Shown: positions 1 to 10,984 of the stretch, piece by piece
Position numbering within the stretch: the stretch's first letter is position 1
How the letters are laid out: each line of letters begins with the position of its first letter
Assembly: GCA_013115135.1 (NCBI GenBank)
Contig: JABANP010000089.1
Span: 62,001-126,000, forward strand
Direction: 5' to 3'
DNA length: 64,000 nt
Source of the DNA: Perkinsus olseni
Taxonomy: Eukaryota; Perkinsozoa; Perkinsida; Perkinsidae
Made by a program: the position numbers and the translations under genes
Notes under the pieces: generated by a model
Database searches by the model: none
Told to the model about the DNA's origin: nothing
The model's input: only the letters and a program-made list of their open reading frames with translations

Positions 1-399
1 GTCGAGGCGACCGAGGCTATCCGAGTGCTACTAGGGCGATGCAGGTGATCACGGAAGGAGCAGGCAACGCTACGCTTATCGTGGGGCATCACGAGCACGC
101 GTGGCCCGCATAAACAACTTCCGAACCATATGCAACGCAACGTACTCGTCGAGCAGCGCATGAACTTAGCGCGCGCCCGTCTGATCGATGGCAATTTGCA
201 TCGAGTCGCATCGCAAGGCCTGCCGCGAGGAAAACAAGTGTACAGCGCTATTACCATCGTTGATATAACTGCCAATGACGCAAACGGGCGAAGGTGATGA
301 CTCTTAGGTACCCGGTCCACTTGTGTACGCTCGAGGCTCAAATTTTGGGCATTTTTTGGCATTTTTCGCATTTTTCCTATTTTTCCTATTTTTCGCCTA
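1..399. other. Region beyond the pol frame of the retroelement
   Basis: No protein family is recognisable on either strand. On the minus strand this lies 3' of the RNase H frame, where an integrase and a 3' LTR would be expected, but I find neither. Positions 340-410 are a purine-rich stretch on the minus strand with repeated GGAAAAAT and GCGAAAAAT units. This could be the remains of a polypurine tract or simple low-complexity sequence. Confidence 0.4.
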
Positions 400-3300
400 T
401 TATTTTTCTTGCCGCAAATTGCGGCAAAATTGCAGATGGACAATGTCCAAATTTGGACAGTGGTTCACCCTGGTGGGGTCGACAACATCCCAGGACAGGC
501 CCTTCTTGCTTTTGATGTCCAGCAAGGAGTTGCCGTTGACGGTGCTGACTTGTGCCGAGTGAGCAGCACACCATACATCCTCTTGGCTCCAAGCCTGGTC
601 CCAGTCACAGTCGAGGGTTGTAGCATTGGGGCGTTTAGCATTAGACCGAAGGACCGAGAGAACCGATCGCAGTGAATGGACTCGTTGTAGCACCGAGTCG
701 ACGTCCCACGAGTCACCGGCAATAATCTCGATCAGTGGCTCAGTCGCTGGATCTGGTGCCGGGGGAATCTGATAGAGATCATCACGGATTGTAAAGACAC
801 TATCGACAGCACGACAGACGTCATCGCAAACATTCAATGAATCAAAAGTCAAGGACGCTATCATAGAAGACGACGGTTGGCGATCATGGGTGTGAGGTAC
901 TATACCTTTAAGATGGTTGTCATCCTCTATTAGACAGCAGCAAGAGTCGAAGTCACCTTCTAGGTCCTTCTCGAGCCCTATTGCGTTCTCCGGGGAGAAA
1001 CTCGGCAGCTCCTCTCTTAAGAGAGAAGACACCGTAGATGAAGCGTTGGCGATGAGCCGTACTTCGTCGTGAGGAATGGACTCGACCCAGCAGCAGTGAT
1101 CTTCAGTAGACTCACCTTCGTTGTTGGAGATAGTCAGCTGTGATGGCTTGATGTCATCAGTTTTCTTGTAGGAGGCCACGAGCTCACCCAGCCGAGTCGT
1201 CGCCGTACCAGTCTTGACAGGTCTATCCAACAGCCGGCTTGCCGAATCAGCGTAGTGGTTAGCGACCCCGGCCAAGTGTGATACAGGCAACCGACCGTAC
1301 TGCCTGATGACTTTCAGCTCCTCGGAGATAGAGTCGATAAGGCGGATGATAGCTCGCGGTTCTAGGATCTTGGAGCTCTGCAACTTCAGAACAGCATCGT
1401 CGTTAGACAGCCAACTGCAGCTAGACTTGTTGTCGGTGCGGAAGTCGACATGGAAGGTCAAAGGAGACCATTCATCAGATGCCGTCAAAGTGGTGCGGTG
1501 ATAGGAGACCAGCTCCGCCGCACGACGAAGACCCTGCAGGCACATCAATAGTTCTCTCCTGTTGGATGAGTAGGAGACCTGACGGGCTGAGAAGCGATAC
1601 ACGTCTTGGAGGATGATGTCGTCGTTTATCCTGATCACCGTGGCACCACTATAGAGTGAGGCGTCGGTCTCAACGATGATGGTGATCTCAGCTTGCCCCT
1701 TAGCTCGAAGAGGAGATATGTGACTGCATGATGACGACGCCGCGCAGACTTCTCTCGCCCACAGGACCACAGCTTCGAAGGCTTGCTGCTCCGTAGGAGC
1801 CATAGAGGTCAAGTCACACGGTTGGTTCCAAGAGGAGGTAGGGAAGTTTCTGGCGATGATAACCTTCAAGAGGTCGCTGATAAGCCGTCGTTCCCCATGG
1901 ACTCGCCCTTGGTCGAAGCTCAGCATACCCCCGACCGAGAAGATGTCGACTTTGCTCGGCCGCTGAGCCAAGACCGGATCCTTGTTGAGGAAGTCCATCG
2001 CCTTGGCCATACGAGCGCGGGCATCGCAGTTCATAGAAAGACATACCGGGGTAGCGCCGTCGACCGCTGTGTAGCAAAAGGCTACGCCAAGTACGCCGAC
2101 AGCATCAACGATAGGGAAGAGTAGGCCGAACTGCTTACATGCCTTCTCGGCTTCTTGGCGGTTGTCTTCAGTGGTCAGGATGGCACATTTCTTGGGCTGG
2201 CAGTTGAACGCTAGGCAGGCCAAGACTTGTAATAGTATGGCCATGAGATGGAGGACGATCATGCAGACGAAGCCTGAGCAGACAATATCATCAACAAAGT
2301 ATTGGAGATTGCAGATGAAGTCAGCCGAGTTCTGACCGTCCGTGCCTCCGCGCTCACTGTGCTCAGAGACCACCGAGACCAATGACGAAGACCGTGATAT
2401 AGATGGACAGTCCTTGACGGCCTCGACGCCTGAGCCCAATGTTCCGCCCAGGGAGCTGGGGCCTATACTGGTCCCGAACAGTGATCTTGTCGACCAAAAA
2501 GGTACCGAGGGCCGTGTGTAGTACGAAGTGGGTGGTACCAGACTCTGCACTGACCCTGACGGCGTAAAACGCCGAGGATATATCGGCGCCCACAATGATT
2601 GACGGACCAGTCAAGCGGATGATCGAGAGGACTTTCCAAAGGTCCGGATTTCGCGAGCTTGCCCGAGGTAAAGATGCATTGCATGCTCGGAGATCGCAGA
2701 CGAGTCTCGGCCGCTTAGAGCCGTTGATGAGAAAGACATTGGCAGCAGGTGCGGGACTCGGAATTGAAGTAACCGAGGGAGCCGGCACCCACCACTTCTT
2801 GACAACATAATCTTGGACCATCGAGTTGTAGGCTGCCTTGAGGTCAGGAGACAAACGCTTGAAGAGAGGAGTGGCGAAGTCTCTGAGTGTGGGCCTTGTC
2901 GATGGCGTTGATGCCGGTAAGAAGAGTTCACCAACATGTGTTTGATGTGGCGAGTCTAGATGCTCAGCAGGGCACAGTTTACGGATACGACAGCGATAAC
3001 CATTCGACAGGGGAAGGTCACGCCATCCTTTGGAAGCCAGCGCCTGGAGCACGTCGTGGGCAATGTTCTTGTCCTGACTGCATAGTCGGGTAGGGGGATC
3101 AGTGGGAGCCACTGCACGAGGGAGTGGTACCATCAACTTAGGATCAGCATCATCCACCAGGTAGACAGTGGCAAGCGAGGTGGAGTCCTGTGGTTGTGAG
3201 CTTGTAGGAGTAGCTTCATACACCAGCCGACCGGATAAAGTAACAGAGTCGAGGCCAACACAGACGAGACTCCAAGCCTTAATCAAGTCTCTACCAAGGA

Positions 3301-3802
3301 GACAATATGGTCGGTGGAGTCGTTCATGGCAGCTGAGTACACGGAAACGGTGATGACCCGCTTCGAAATACTCACCAGAGCGAACATCCCGAACTGTGAT
3401 TGAGCACGAGATACTTGTGCTGATGCTGACCAGACTGCCATTAGCTAAGGTCACTGCCACCGCTTGGGGGAGGGGGTCTGTCTGAAATGAGAGAGAAAGT
3501 GATGGCGGTACTACGATGTAGGAGCTGGTAGCACCGGTGTCAAGTACTCCTCGGACTTTCAAGTCGTCTGACTCACCATAGGTCTCCGAGGAAGAGGATT
3601 GAGAGAGTAGCAGACTGAGAGAGATCTCAGGGAGATGATGCCCATCACCGACAGCAGCAACAAGGTCGTCGGTCAGGGCATGCGACAAGTGGTCAGGCCT
3701 CGGCCCGACGTCAGGCTCAGGTGGAGCAACAGTAAGAGTAGGCGTAGAGATTAAGGGCAATCGACAGTCGCCTACTAACTGCGACGCCCATAGTCGTTTT
3801 TT
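400..3802 (-). pseudogene. pol: Pol: protease, reverse transcriptase, RNase H (frame break in RT)
   Basis: Pol follows gag through the -1 frameshift site. Near residue 75 the motif DTGATSSYI is the retropepsin active site. The RT fingers/palm follow with RPRLVCDLRACNASLP and GADISSAFYAVRV, whose Asp is the first catalytic residue. The frame then changes by +1 between 2595 and 2363, probably near 2483: one frame ends around ...FLVDKIT and the other resumes with FGTSIGPSSLGG, matching the conserved FG..P step. The second frame carries FVDDIVCSG (the YxDD box), then RNase H motifs ETDASLYSG, NRRELLMCL, RTDNKSS and NHYADSASRLL. About 300 further residues show no HHCC integrase signature. The break could be mutation or an assembly error. 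Confidence 0.8.
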
Positions 3803-5253
3803 GACTTGAAGTCAGGGTCGTAAGGCTTGACCAATGAGTAGGAGTCCTTGTTGGAGAAGTACTCGGCTATGGTTTTCTCGGCGTCAGCCTTCGAGTCGAA
3901 GGCTAGGAGCCCATACCGCTTACCCTGACGAGAGACCAGGAATCGTACGTCAGAGGCGTTGCAGAAACCGGGGTCGGTGGTAGTAGAAGAGCGCAGAGCT
4001 TTGCCCATGATGATAACGACGAAGTTCTGCTTTCGTGCCCAGTCATTAGCCTCCTTGTGGAGACGGCGAGCCTCGGTAATTGCGCCGGATGGACCGTTCC
4101 TGGAGTTGTTGGGAGTGGAGTCGCTGAGCTTGGAGATGCGGTCTCTCATGTCATCCCGCCGCTGGCCACGGTTGGGTTCCGTTGATGACTTACGAAACTC
4201 AGTAGAGGCCATGAGTGACTGTGCTACATCAGATAGGATGCCAAGGATAGAGTGCTGGTCAGAGGGAGCGTCGAAGGGTAGCTTGAGCTGCCAGGGTTTA
4301 GTGGTAGGGGTCGAAGTGGTAGAGCCGTCTCGCCGACATAGCCTAGCCGTCTGGTTGATTTCTTGAACAAGTTGTGAGTGGACATTCGGAGGAAGACACC
4401 GGAGCACGTCGTCGATGAAGTAGACGCTATCCTCCGAGGAGGAGTTGATGGTAGACGCTAAGGTGTAGACCTGACGCAACTCTGAGATAAGGCCATCAAC
4501 ATGGGAATGACCTTTATACGTGAGCTGAATAATCTTACGCTTAAGCTCACGTCGGATGTCCTCGGGCTTGGCGAACTTGTCAATGAGGCCGTTCTTAAGA
4601 TGATCCCAAGTACAACCGTGGGTATCGACCAGAGAGTTGGCCTCAGAGACGATATTGTGGTGAGATGCAAGGGTCTCGATGGCCTTCTCTACCAGCTGGG
4701 CTTCCACCTCCTTGTCCGGGATGAAGCCATAGGAGTCGTCACGGACGCCGAACTCGTTGTTAATGAACCAATTTTCCAATCGCCTGAAGTGGGCTGGAAG
4801 CTGATAGGGGTCGACGAGGTTGCGACCATGCATGGACAAGCGGTTGACATCAGCTCGTTTGGTCCTAGAGTCATAAGGTCGGCGGTTGAGGGCAGAAGAC
4901 AGCGCTTTAGCCAAGGTGGACATCGACTCAGAGGTGGAGTTGTTGGAGTCGTCAGCTGACAGAGAGCCAGAGTTCATCGTGTAGGACTCTCGCATGAGGG
5001 AACTAATCTTGGTGGAAGCCTTGTCGGCGGTGTTGGAGAGGGCGACGATCTCTGTCTCTATTGCAGTTTCTTCCGACTCAAGTCGGGCAAACTGGTCATT
5101 CTCAATGTCACTGTCCGCTAGTTGTTCTTGAACTTCAGCAAGCTTTTTGCACTTGTTGGTACGGAGCCGTCGTGCCGTTGACCGTAGACGGGAAAGTTCT
5201 TCACGAGTCGAAGCGCCGTTGATGGAGGAGTTCAGTTCTGCAGCTGTTACCAT
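3775..5253 (-). CDS. gag: Gag-like protein with RRM-like C-terminus
   Basis: This 492-residue frame opens with ATG at 5253 and forms the structural protein of the retroelement. Residues 15-85 are charged and helical, probably coiled coil. The middle (about 150-290) resembles a gag capsid region, with helical segments such as RLENWFINNEF. No CCHC zinc knuckle is present. Residues about 405-470 instead look like an RNA-recognition motif: a strand FVVIIMGKAL followed by KRYGLLAFDSKADAEKTI, which resembles RNP1 followed by a helix. The stop TAG at 3777-3775 follows the slippery heptamer at 3802-3796 by about 18 nt, so a fraction of ribosomes would be expected to shift into pol. The RRM-like call is inference from pattern only. 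Confidence 0.8.
   Translation of the reverse strand: MVTAAELNSSINGASTREELSRLRSTARRLRTNKCKKLAEVQEQLADSDIENDQFARLESEETAIETEIVALSNTADKASTKISSLMRESYTMNSGSLSADDSNNSTSESMSTLAKALSSALNRRPYDSRTKRADVNRLSMHGRNLVDPYQLPAHFRRLENWFINNEFGVRDDSYGFIPDKEVEAQLVEKAIETLASHHNIVSEANSLVDTHGCTWDHLKNGLIDKFAKPEDIRRELKRKIIQLTYKGHSHVDGLISELRQVYTLASTINSSSEDSVYFIDDVLRCLPPNVHSQLVQEINQTARLCRRDGSTTSTPTTKPWQLKLPFDAPSDQHSILGILSDVAQSLMASTEFRKSSTEPNRGQRRDDMRDRISKLSDSTPNNSRNGPSGAITEARRLHKEANDWARKQNFVVIIMGKALRSSTTTDPGFCNASDVRFLVSRQGKRYGLLAFDSKADAEKTIAEYFSNKDSYSLVKPYDPDFKSKNDYGRRS
3796..3802 (-). promoter_or_regulatory. -1 ribosomal frameshift heptamer A AAA AAC at gag/pol
   Basis: On the minus strand the bases read A AAA AAC in the zero frame (codons TCA AAA AAC), a canonical X XXY YYZ slippery site. 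Slipping back one base enters the pol frame (AAA AAA CGA CTA TGG), which is open from here past the gag stop. The gag stop codon lies 18 nt downstream. The geometry matches gag-pro sites of retroviruses and many LTR elements. Any stimulatory pseudoknot has not been tested. Confidence 0.75.
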
Positions 5254-6567
5254 GTTAGATCCAAACCCGCGTAGTAGGCGAACTCAATGCCCGTGAATTA
5301 GGGAATAATAGTAATAATACCTAACTCCAACCTAATGGTTGGATTGTCCAGCATGCACCGTGACGGTTTCAAGTATCCAATGGCGAGCGAGTGATGCAAT
5401 AGAATGATATGAGTAACGCACGCAGAAGATACAACTGGACAATAGTGTGATAGGTTAATTAGTATATATTAATATCATCAGTATCTAACATAGGTACCGA
5501 TTTGTCGAACGCTGACTCAGGAGCCGTGAGTTTTTTCTCCGCCGCTTGCTCGGCATGACATATTGAAGCCCTTCGAACTAGACTGCACCACTAGATCTTC
5601 GACAATGGAAAGTTCAATCGAGCTTGCTCCCCATTCGTTTCGAGGTGTTAATCAACTCAGTCAACAGACTCTGTTATCCAGTGTTGACTCTGACTAACAG
5701 TGTCAACTGACTGATCGACCCTCTCATCAACCGCAGAATCGGTAATGTGAATCCGGTGACTTGGCCCGGCCTTGGCCGGAATTTTCAGGCGCACTGGGGC
5801 ATAGCTACAGTCCGGTCGAAAAGTTTGTCCACAGACGATTTAAACGATTGGACGTAGGTAGATCAGAACGAGGGCGGGCTCGTGACATCCAAGATTGGTA
5901 GTTGTTCGATTGGTGTATTTCTGACAGAACAGCTCTACCCTCTTCTCAAACAAACTGTTGCTCAGAATTTCTTCTGCAGCCAAACCTTAATTCTCAGTGA
6001 TCCTGCGTTCGCTCGCATCTCTTTCTAACATTGGAGAAGAACTCTCCTTGACAATGGGAGGAAATGGGAGGATACCTAGATCAGGAGTTCTGGTCAAGAA
6101 GCTGTCAACAAGTTCAAGTGATGGAAAGCCAATTCCTTCACTGTAATGCAATTCCCGTGATTCTGTGGTCGCTCAGTGTTGGGCTCGCTCCGACTGGGAG
6201 CGCCGGCAGCCTGGTTGTTGACGTTGCGTCATTCTGAAACTTAGTGAGACTACCACTAGTCTACTGTTTGGATCAATGGCCAGTCAGTGGGTATTAGCTG
6301 TGGCTTCGAGGCTGCGCGGGTCACCCAAACTTCAACTCTGGCGGTCACTAGGGCCGTCGATTGGATGATACTAAACATTGAAAGATTCTTTCCGAACATC
6401 ACAATGAACAACAACTACAACGTCATGATGACGTCGTCGTCCTGTCTCCCGAAATTATCATATCCACAGCCGACTGGATAGAAGGGAGACACTCAGGCAG
6501 TGATGCCATCGTAGCATCCTTCCGATGGAAGCAGAATCCCATCGCGTGGTGCATCCAACAGCAAGCG
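5254..6567. other. 5' flank of the retroelement, no gene recognised
   Basis: On the minus strand this is the leader side of gag and should contain the 5' LTR and primer-binding site if the element were intact. I see short inverted motifs (around 5,640-5,720 CAGTGTTGAC and GTCAACTGA) and A/T-rich stretches near 5,450-5,480, but no confident LTR boundary, PBS or coding exon. Confidence 0.35.
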
Positions 6568-7559
6568 CTACACACTTGTTTGCCTCGGAGGGATCACCGT
6601 GTACACCCTGGAACCAACCCTGGCCTCCTGGAACTGCCAATCAGCACGCCTAGCAGCACTCAGTGCTGCTCGGGAGGCTTCGTAGAACACTCCGCACAAA
6701 GGATCAAAACCGCCAAAGTTTTGCCTCACCAGATTCAACGCAACCGAGCATACTTCTTCAAGCTCCTCGATGGGAAGCTCGGTAGATGCAATGTCAGGGT
6801 CGTTCTTCCTACGCGCATCGAACTGATGGCGGAACGGCCCCGAGTCCTCATCATCGTCCTCTTCTTCATAATCATCGTCATACCCAAAATCGGGTTCAAA
6901 TTGTACCCTACTCGCCGCTAAGTCTAATCCATCCGTCACTTCGCGTAGGCTGCTAGTGTCGATCGTCCGGAGCGGATTGATGCCAGTGTTGTTCGGCAGG
7001 GGATGCGTAGTATGATCATAGTCGAAGTTGTAAGTAGAAGAGTTCAGCGAATGCGGCCCTTCTATGAACCACGTGAGATGGGCTGTGTAATAGGAGTATC
7101 TACAACACGGAAGGAAAGATATTCATTGAGTGTGCCAGGAGCATCAGGCTCGATCTCAGTATCCGTTGCAGCTGCCTAGCATTTGCCAATCTCACTGTGC
7201 ACGGAATGCCGGCCGATTATGGCTCTTCGGACAATTGATGCTACTGGTGTGAACTTCGGCATCCTCAACCACTATTTCTAGATGACTAACAGCCATTGAG
7301 GGCTCCCCGGAGATACTGTAGATGCAAAGGGTCCTGTTCCAGCAGGTATCGAAAAATGAGGACTTGCTCCACGGAGGGTAATCCTGAAAACGGCAGTCTC
7401 GTGAGGCGACTCAGCATTTCCAATGGCCTCTCTCGAGAAGCTCTTACAGCATCAGAGTTGTCAGGGGAGATGGAGCCGACGGCAGCAGCACGAGGGGAGC
7501 TCGGAAGTAATGCAACAGCAGCGGCTGCAACTCCGACGAGGAGCTGTTTAGGTGACATC
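6568..7559 (-). CDS. Hypothetical secreted acidic protein, several exons
   Basis: I do not recognise this family. A start ATG at 7559 opens a signal-peptide-like N-terminus (MSPKQLLVGVAAAAVALLP, then a small-residue cleavage region). The first exon runs into DPLHLQ. Removing a 39-nt GT-AG intron joins it to IVVEDAEVHTSSINCP. Further downstream an exon in the last frame (stop at 6568) holds a very acidic run (YDDDYEEEDDDED) and helical segments ELPIEELEEV and EASRAALSAARRADWQ. Between about 7,250 and 6,950 two frames are both protein-like (NEYLSFRVVDTP and AHLTWFIEGPHSLN), so the splice path there is unresolved. The N-terminus suggests secretion or a membrane anchor. Strand and coding nature are more secure than the exact model. 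Confidence 0.5.
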
Positions 7560-7635
7560 AAAGCACCGAGCTGGTCATGATAGCATCGCGAGTGTTTCCG
7601 AGCTATTGGCACAATGACGTCCGTCACAGCCCTTC

Positions 7636-8713
7636 TTATCGCAACCTCACACTCGCTCGGGGAACTACGTTCATCACGGAATTCCATCTATCCTTGGGAA
7701 ATGCATGCGCCATTCTGATCGATCGCGCGGGGGCTGATGGTCGAGCAAGACACATTCCGCTCGTGAGGGTCGATGTCGCCGACAATAAGTGGGCGAACGA
7801 GCCGTCGTAGGTGGTCTCGAAACGTAGGGCTCTGTCTCCTTGCGAGATCGAGATGATCAGCATTGCGGGGACCCACTCAATGGCGACCATGTTGTCTGTT
7901 GCCACACCTTTCCACTTGATTACAGCCACTAGGGCGTTCGGTGACCTCGACCCATACGGTGAGAGTGTCACCAATGGTGTCCCTCGTCTGATATGAGTCA
8001 CACCAGACGTGAGACTGACGAGTTCCGAACAGCAGAGAGATGACTATACCTCACTATCACTGCGTGTCTGCAGGAGATTCAAGCCAACTCGCTTCGCATC
8101 TTACTATGATAGAGCTAAGATATCATATAGATACTTCACGAAGAAGGACTGAAGCTTCAGTCCACCATATCCTCGACAGCCATGAAGTTCATTCTTCAAA
8201 ATGGAAACGCTGTCCGCTATATCGCGCCCCCCTGACCAGAGCGCGCGTTAGCGACAACGTAGTGGTAGTTTTATTGCGTGATAAGCCACTCGAGTATCAT
8301 CAGTGGTTTCGGAACCTCGGAGACCTTGTACTCGTGCCTGATGCTTCTCTTAAGTATACTCACCCGCAATTTCAATGCCGGTATCTCAGCCAGCGATACC
8401 TGGCCTCGCCCAGACGGGTCGAGGACGATGGCTGTCAGCTAATCTGACAATCCTGTGTACTCGATGACCATTGGCCTCCATCCTTCCCTCCCAGGGGTTG
8501 ATCGGCCACATCGCGCGTTTGGATACCATAACTCTGACCGGGCGCGCCTTTCAAGGCGCTCCCAGCCATACTGGAATAGAGGTCACCGATCCATGGCGGG
8601 TGATAGTACTGCTCCGGGCCGTGAAGCAACTCGATGCAGCAGAAGGAACTAGAAAACGATTCGTCATCGGATAATTTCACACTCACCACGATGATAATCC
8701 ATGAGTAACACAC
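7636..8713 (-). CDS. Possible exons of an unrecognised minus-strand gene
   Basis: Two stretches look coding. From about 7995 to 7770 one frame carries NALVAVIKWKGVATDNMVAIEW and ALRFETTYDGSFAHLL, plausible beta-rich protein. Around 8,425-8,365 another frame reads AIVLDPSGRGQVSLAEIP and ends at a good donor (GTGAGTATAC). No domain is recognisable and the exons could not be joined convincingly. This may be the 5' part of the gene at 6.6-7.6 kb or a separate gene. Confidence 0.3.
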
Positions 8714-8723
8714 ACGATAACCG

Positions 8724-9897
8724 TCAACGAGCAGCCCTGATGATCATACTCAACTTGGAGGGCTGATCTCGGAAGGACAGCCTGCCGAGGACATCCAACT
8801 CCTCATCCGTCAAAGTGCTGGCAGCATCCTGTATACTGAAGGCGATGTGTTGTGCAATGAACTGTTCACGAGACTTGCCAAAGTACATCTCTTGACCAGA
8901 TTCTCTAAGATACCCATCGATCGGATTGGTGATAACATCAGCTTGTGTCACAGGATGGTCGTAAGCCAGAGTCTGGCCGGAGATACAGCCGTCGTTGGTA
9001 GCAGGCCTCTGAGCACCGTCCATCATGGAGATCACTGAGGACCCGGGGATACGCTGCACTCGGACGGCCATCCCATCAGGAGACGGATGCCGGGTCTTCT
9101 CCAGAGAAATTGAGGAGCCCGACTCGATGTGTATGAGACCATGAGACTCCACGTCAAGATCCTTCAGGTCAACGTTGAAATCCCCCACCACCACACAAAG
9201 CCCCGGCGGGGCGCGGCTCCACAGATGTCTTACAGCCTTAGCGATTTCTTCCAAGTGCGTTCTGTAGCGAGGATCTCCCGGAGAGGCCCTCCACACCAAA
9301 TGGCAGTTACATATCTGTCAACAGTTCCACGATACCACCGCAACGCTCCGCTTGCCTACCCGAGTCGGGGCGAGATCGGCTCGCCTGAGCGGCGGCCAGA
9401 GATCTACACACGCTGTCCTCTCTAGTGGAAGATCCGTGACCCTTGCACCCTTGAACACTCTCTCGTCCCAGACGACGACGTTACCCAGCGAGTGCGTTAA
9501 CGCAGCGAACTCGAAGCGAATCGTCCCTGCGATAGTCACGATCACCCGACCTGATTCGCCTCAACCGAGTTACTCTCTGGAAGTGACTGTTGCAATTTTG
9601 CAACAAACTCCTCTCGCAGGAGATGGTTTGTCGAGAACTCCTGTAGACAACAGACCGCAGTCGACGGGTATTGCAAGAAGAACTCTCTCACAACGTGCAG
9701 GGCCGGGCCCAGGATACCTATTGTGCAGCTTCGGCAGAAGCAACAGGAACGAACGATGCTGTTTTACGCCGAGCATACTCTTCAATGTTCTCGTTCTTGC
9801 TGAAGGCGTTGTTACGATGTTCTCTGAACCTATCGAAGCGAGCCCGCGTCATTACATTCCACGTCATGACGGGGATGGACGGATGCACCCAGTACAC
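8724..9897 (-). CDS. Endonuclease/exonuclease/phosphatase (EEP) fold protein
   Basis: Four exons can be joined: 9897-9768, 9717-9551, 9509-9360 and 9314-8724, with introns of 50, 41 and 45 nt, all GT-AG. The joined protein shows the ordered EEP signature: VMTWNVMTRARF (catalytic Asn), STAVCCLQEFS (metal-binding Glu), GNVVVWDERVF, ICNCHLVW (the N-x-H strand), VVVGDFNVD (catalytic Asp and Asn) and YDHPVTQADVI (the DH pair). This family hydrolyses phosphodiesters or phosphomonoesters in nucleic acids, inositides or nucleotides; CCR4/nocturnin-like enzymes are one possibility but the substrate cannot be told. About 55 residues follow the DH motif. The first exon begins at an acceptor (CATCTCAG), so at least one 5' exon lies upstream, between 9.9 and 10.5 kb. 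Confidence 0.8.
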
Positions 9898-10984
9898 CTG
9901 AGATGAGGCGAGCCGTCAAGCCTGCATCCATCGCTTGACGCTCGCTGACCTGCGGAAAGTGATCTGAAACCTCTTGCGTCACCGTGTCGACGCGCAGCAA
10001 GGAGCTCCGAGGAACGCGTCGTCGACCAGAATTGCTGGCGACAACTCCCCGCTTATTGTGGACGTTGCCTGCTGCGTTCCAAGGTGGGCTCTCAAGTGGG
10101 AACATCGAGCGATATGATAATTCGGTTGCATGGTCGAATCGGTCCTCGGGTACTTCGCGAGCCGCTTCCGCAGCCACCGCGTGATTGAACATACAAAACT
10201 CGTATCAGAACTACAGTCGGCTAACAGGAGGCTGGTAGTTGCGGATGCCGAGGGGAAGCAAGATCGACGCTCACCCAGCATTATACACGGGCGTAATGGC
10301 AGACTGAGCCCAGTCTATCGAGAGACTATCATCAACATCTGCCAATTCTTTCATGTGGTCGATTCCTCAGACAGTCACGATTCACGGGCAATCGTCGTGG
10401 ATGCGAAGACCGAACTGAAGACATTCTATCAATCGGTATGGTTCCCAGAACGAACTGGCATGCGCAGGCGCCCCCTTCTGGGATAAGATGGTGGCGCGAC
10501 GGATTGGAAGTGTTAACTCTCAACACGAGACGATTTTTCTCGAATACTCGTGAAGTCTAGTTTGAATAGAAAACTGTGGTCGTCAGCTATTGACAATATC
10601 GAAAGGAGCCTGACAGAAATGTACAAGCAGCAGCGCTTCTTTTGACGATCACTCACGCTGACACAACGTCAGTTTCCGACGGGTGAGGTGAAGATGACGA
10701 GAGCCGTGATACACCTCAATCGATAGAGTGCGAAGATATTGATGGCCAGGACGAGCCGCGGATCAGACTTAGACGAAAAGGGCCAATGCCCGGCAGAGAT
10801 TGGACCTTGCAGCAGCGCGGTAGACTTCACGAATGATGGGCGGCAGAGCAACAGATCAACGTGAGCTGGACGCACCGCTTCGGAGCGTTTGCGAAGATTT
10901 CAGGAGTAGAGGCAACAAACGCCCCTAGGTAACCGTAAAATTTCACTGCGATCCGTCCACACTTGGGGTGAACGATAAGACAAT
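9898..10984. other. Upstream of the EEP gene; unresolved 5' exon(s)
   Basis: The first exon of the EEP gene and its promoter should lie here, but no frame is clearly convincing. The minus frame at 10192-9900 (with EDRFDHATELSYRSMFPL) could be part of it. 10,500-10,984, which also receives the 3' end of the GH92 gene, shows nothing I can name. Confidence 0.3.

Larger units (their letters stand above)
400..5253 (-). mobile_element. LTR-type retrotransposon, gag-protease-RT-RNase H, no integrase seen
   Basis: A minus-strand retroelement reads gag first (from 5253), then aspartic protease, reverse transcriptase and RNase H. The order and a gag-pol -1 frameshift site are typical of LTR retrotransposons. 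No tyrosine recombinase is present, so it is not a DIRS element. I could not find long direct repeats between 1-400 and 5,254-6,290, so no LTR pair can be drawn; the 3' LTR and integrase may lie before the window start or be lost. One reading-frame break lies inside the RT domain, so this copy is probably inactive. Assignment to Ty3, BEL/Pao or another superfamily is not possible by eye. Confidence 0.85.

Noticed and set aside
1..6290. LTR pair for the large retroelement.
   Set aside because: No long direct repeat was found between the two flanks by eye; a formal self-alignment beyond position 1 would be needed.
9315..9359. An in-frame TGA in the EEP gene that first suggested a 21-24-nt intron or stop readthrough.
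   Set aside because: A 45-nt GT-AG intron (GTAGGC ... TTGACAG) covers the stop, keeps frame, and matches the usual intron size here.
9352..9906. 184-codon plus-strand frame.
   Set aside because: It lies opposite the well-supported EEP exons.
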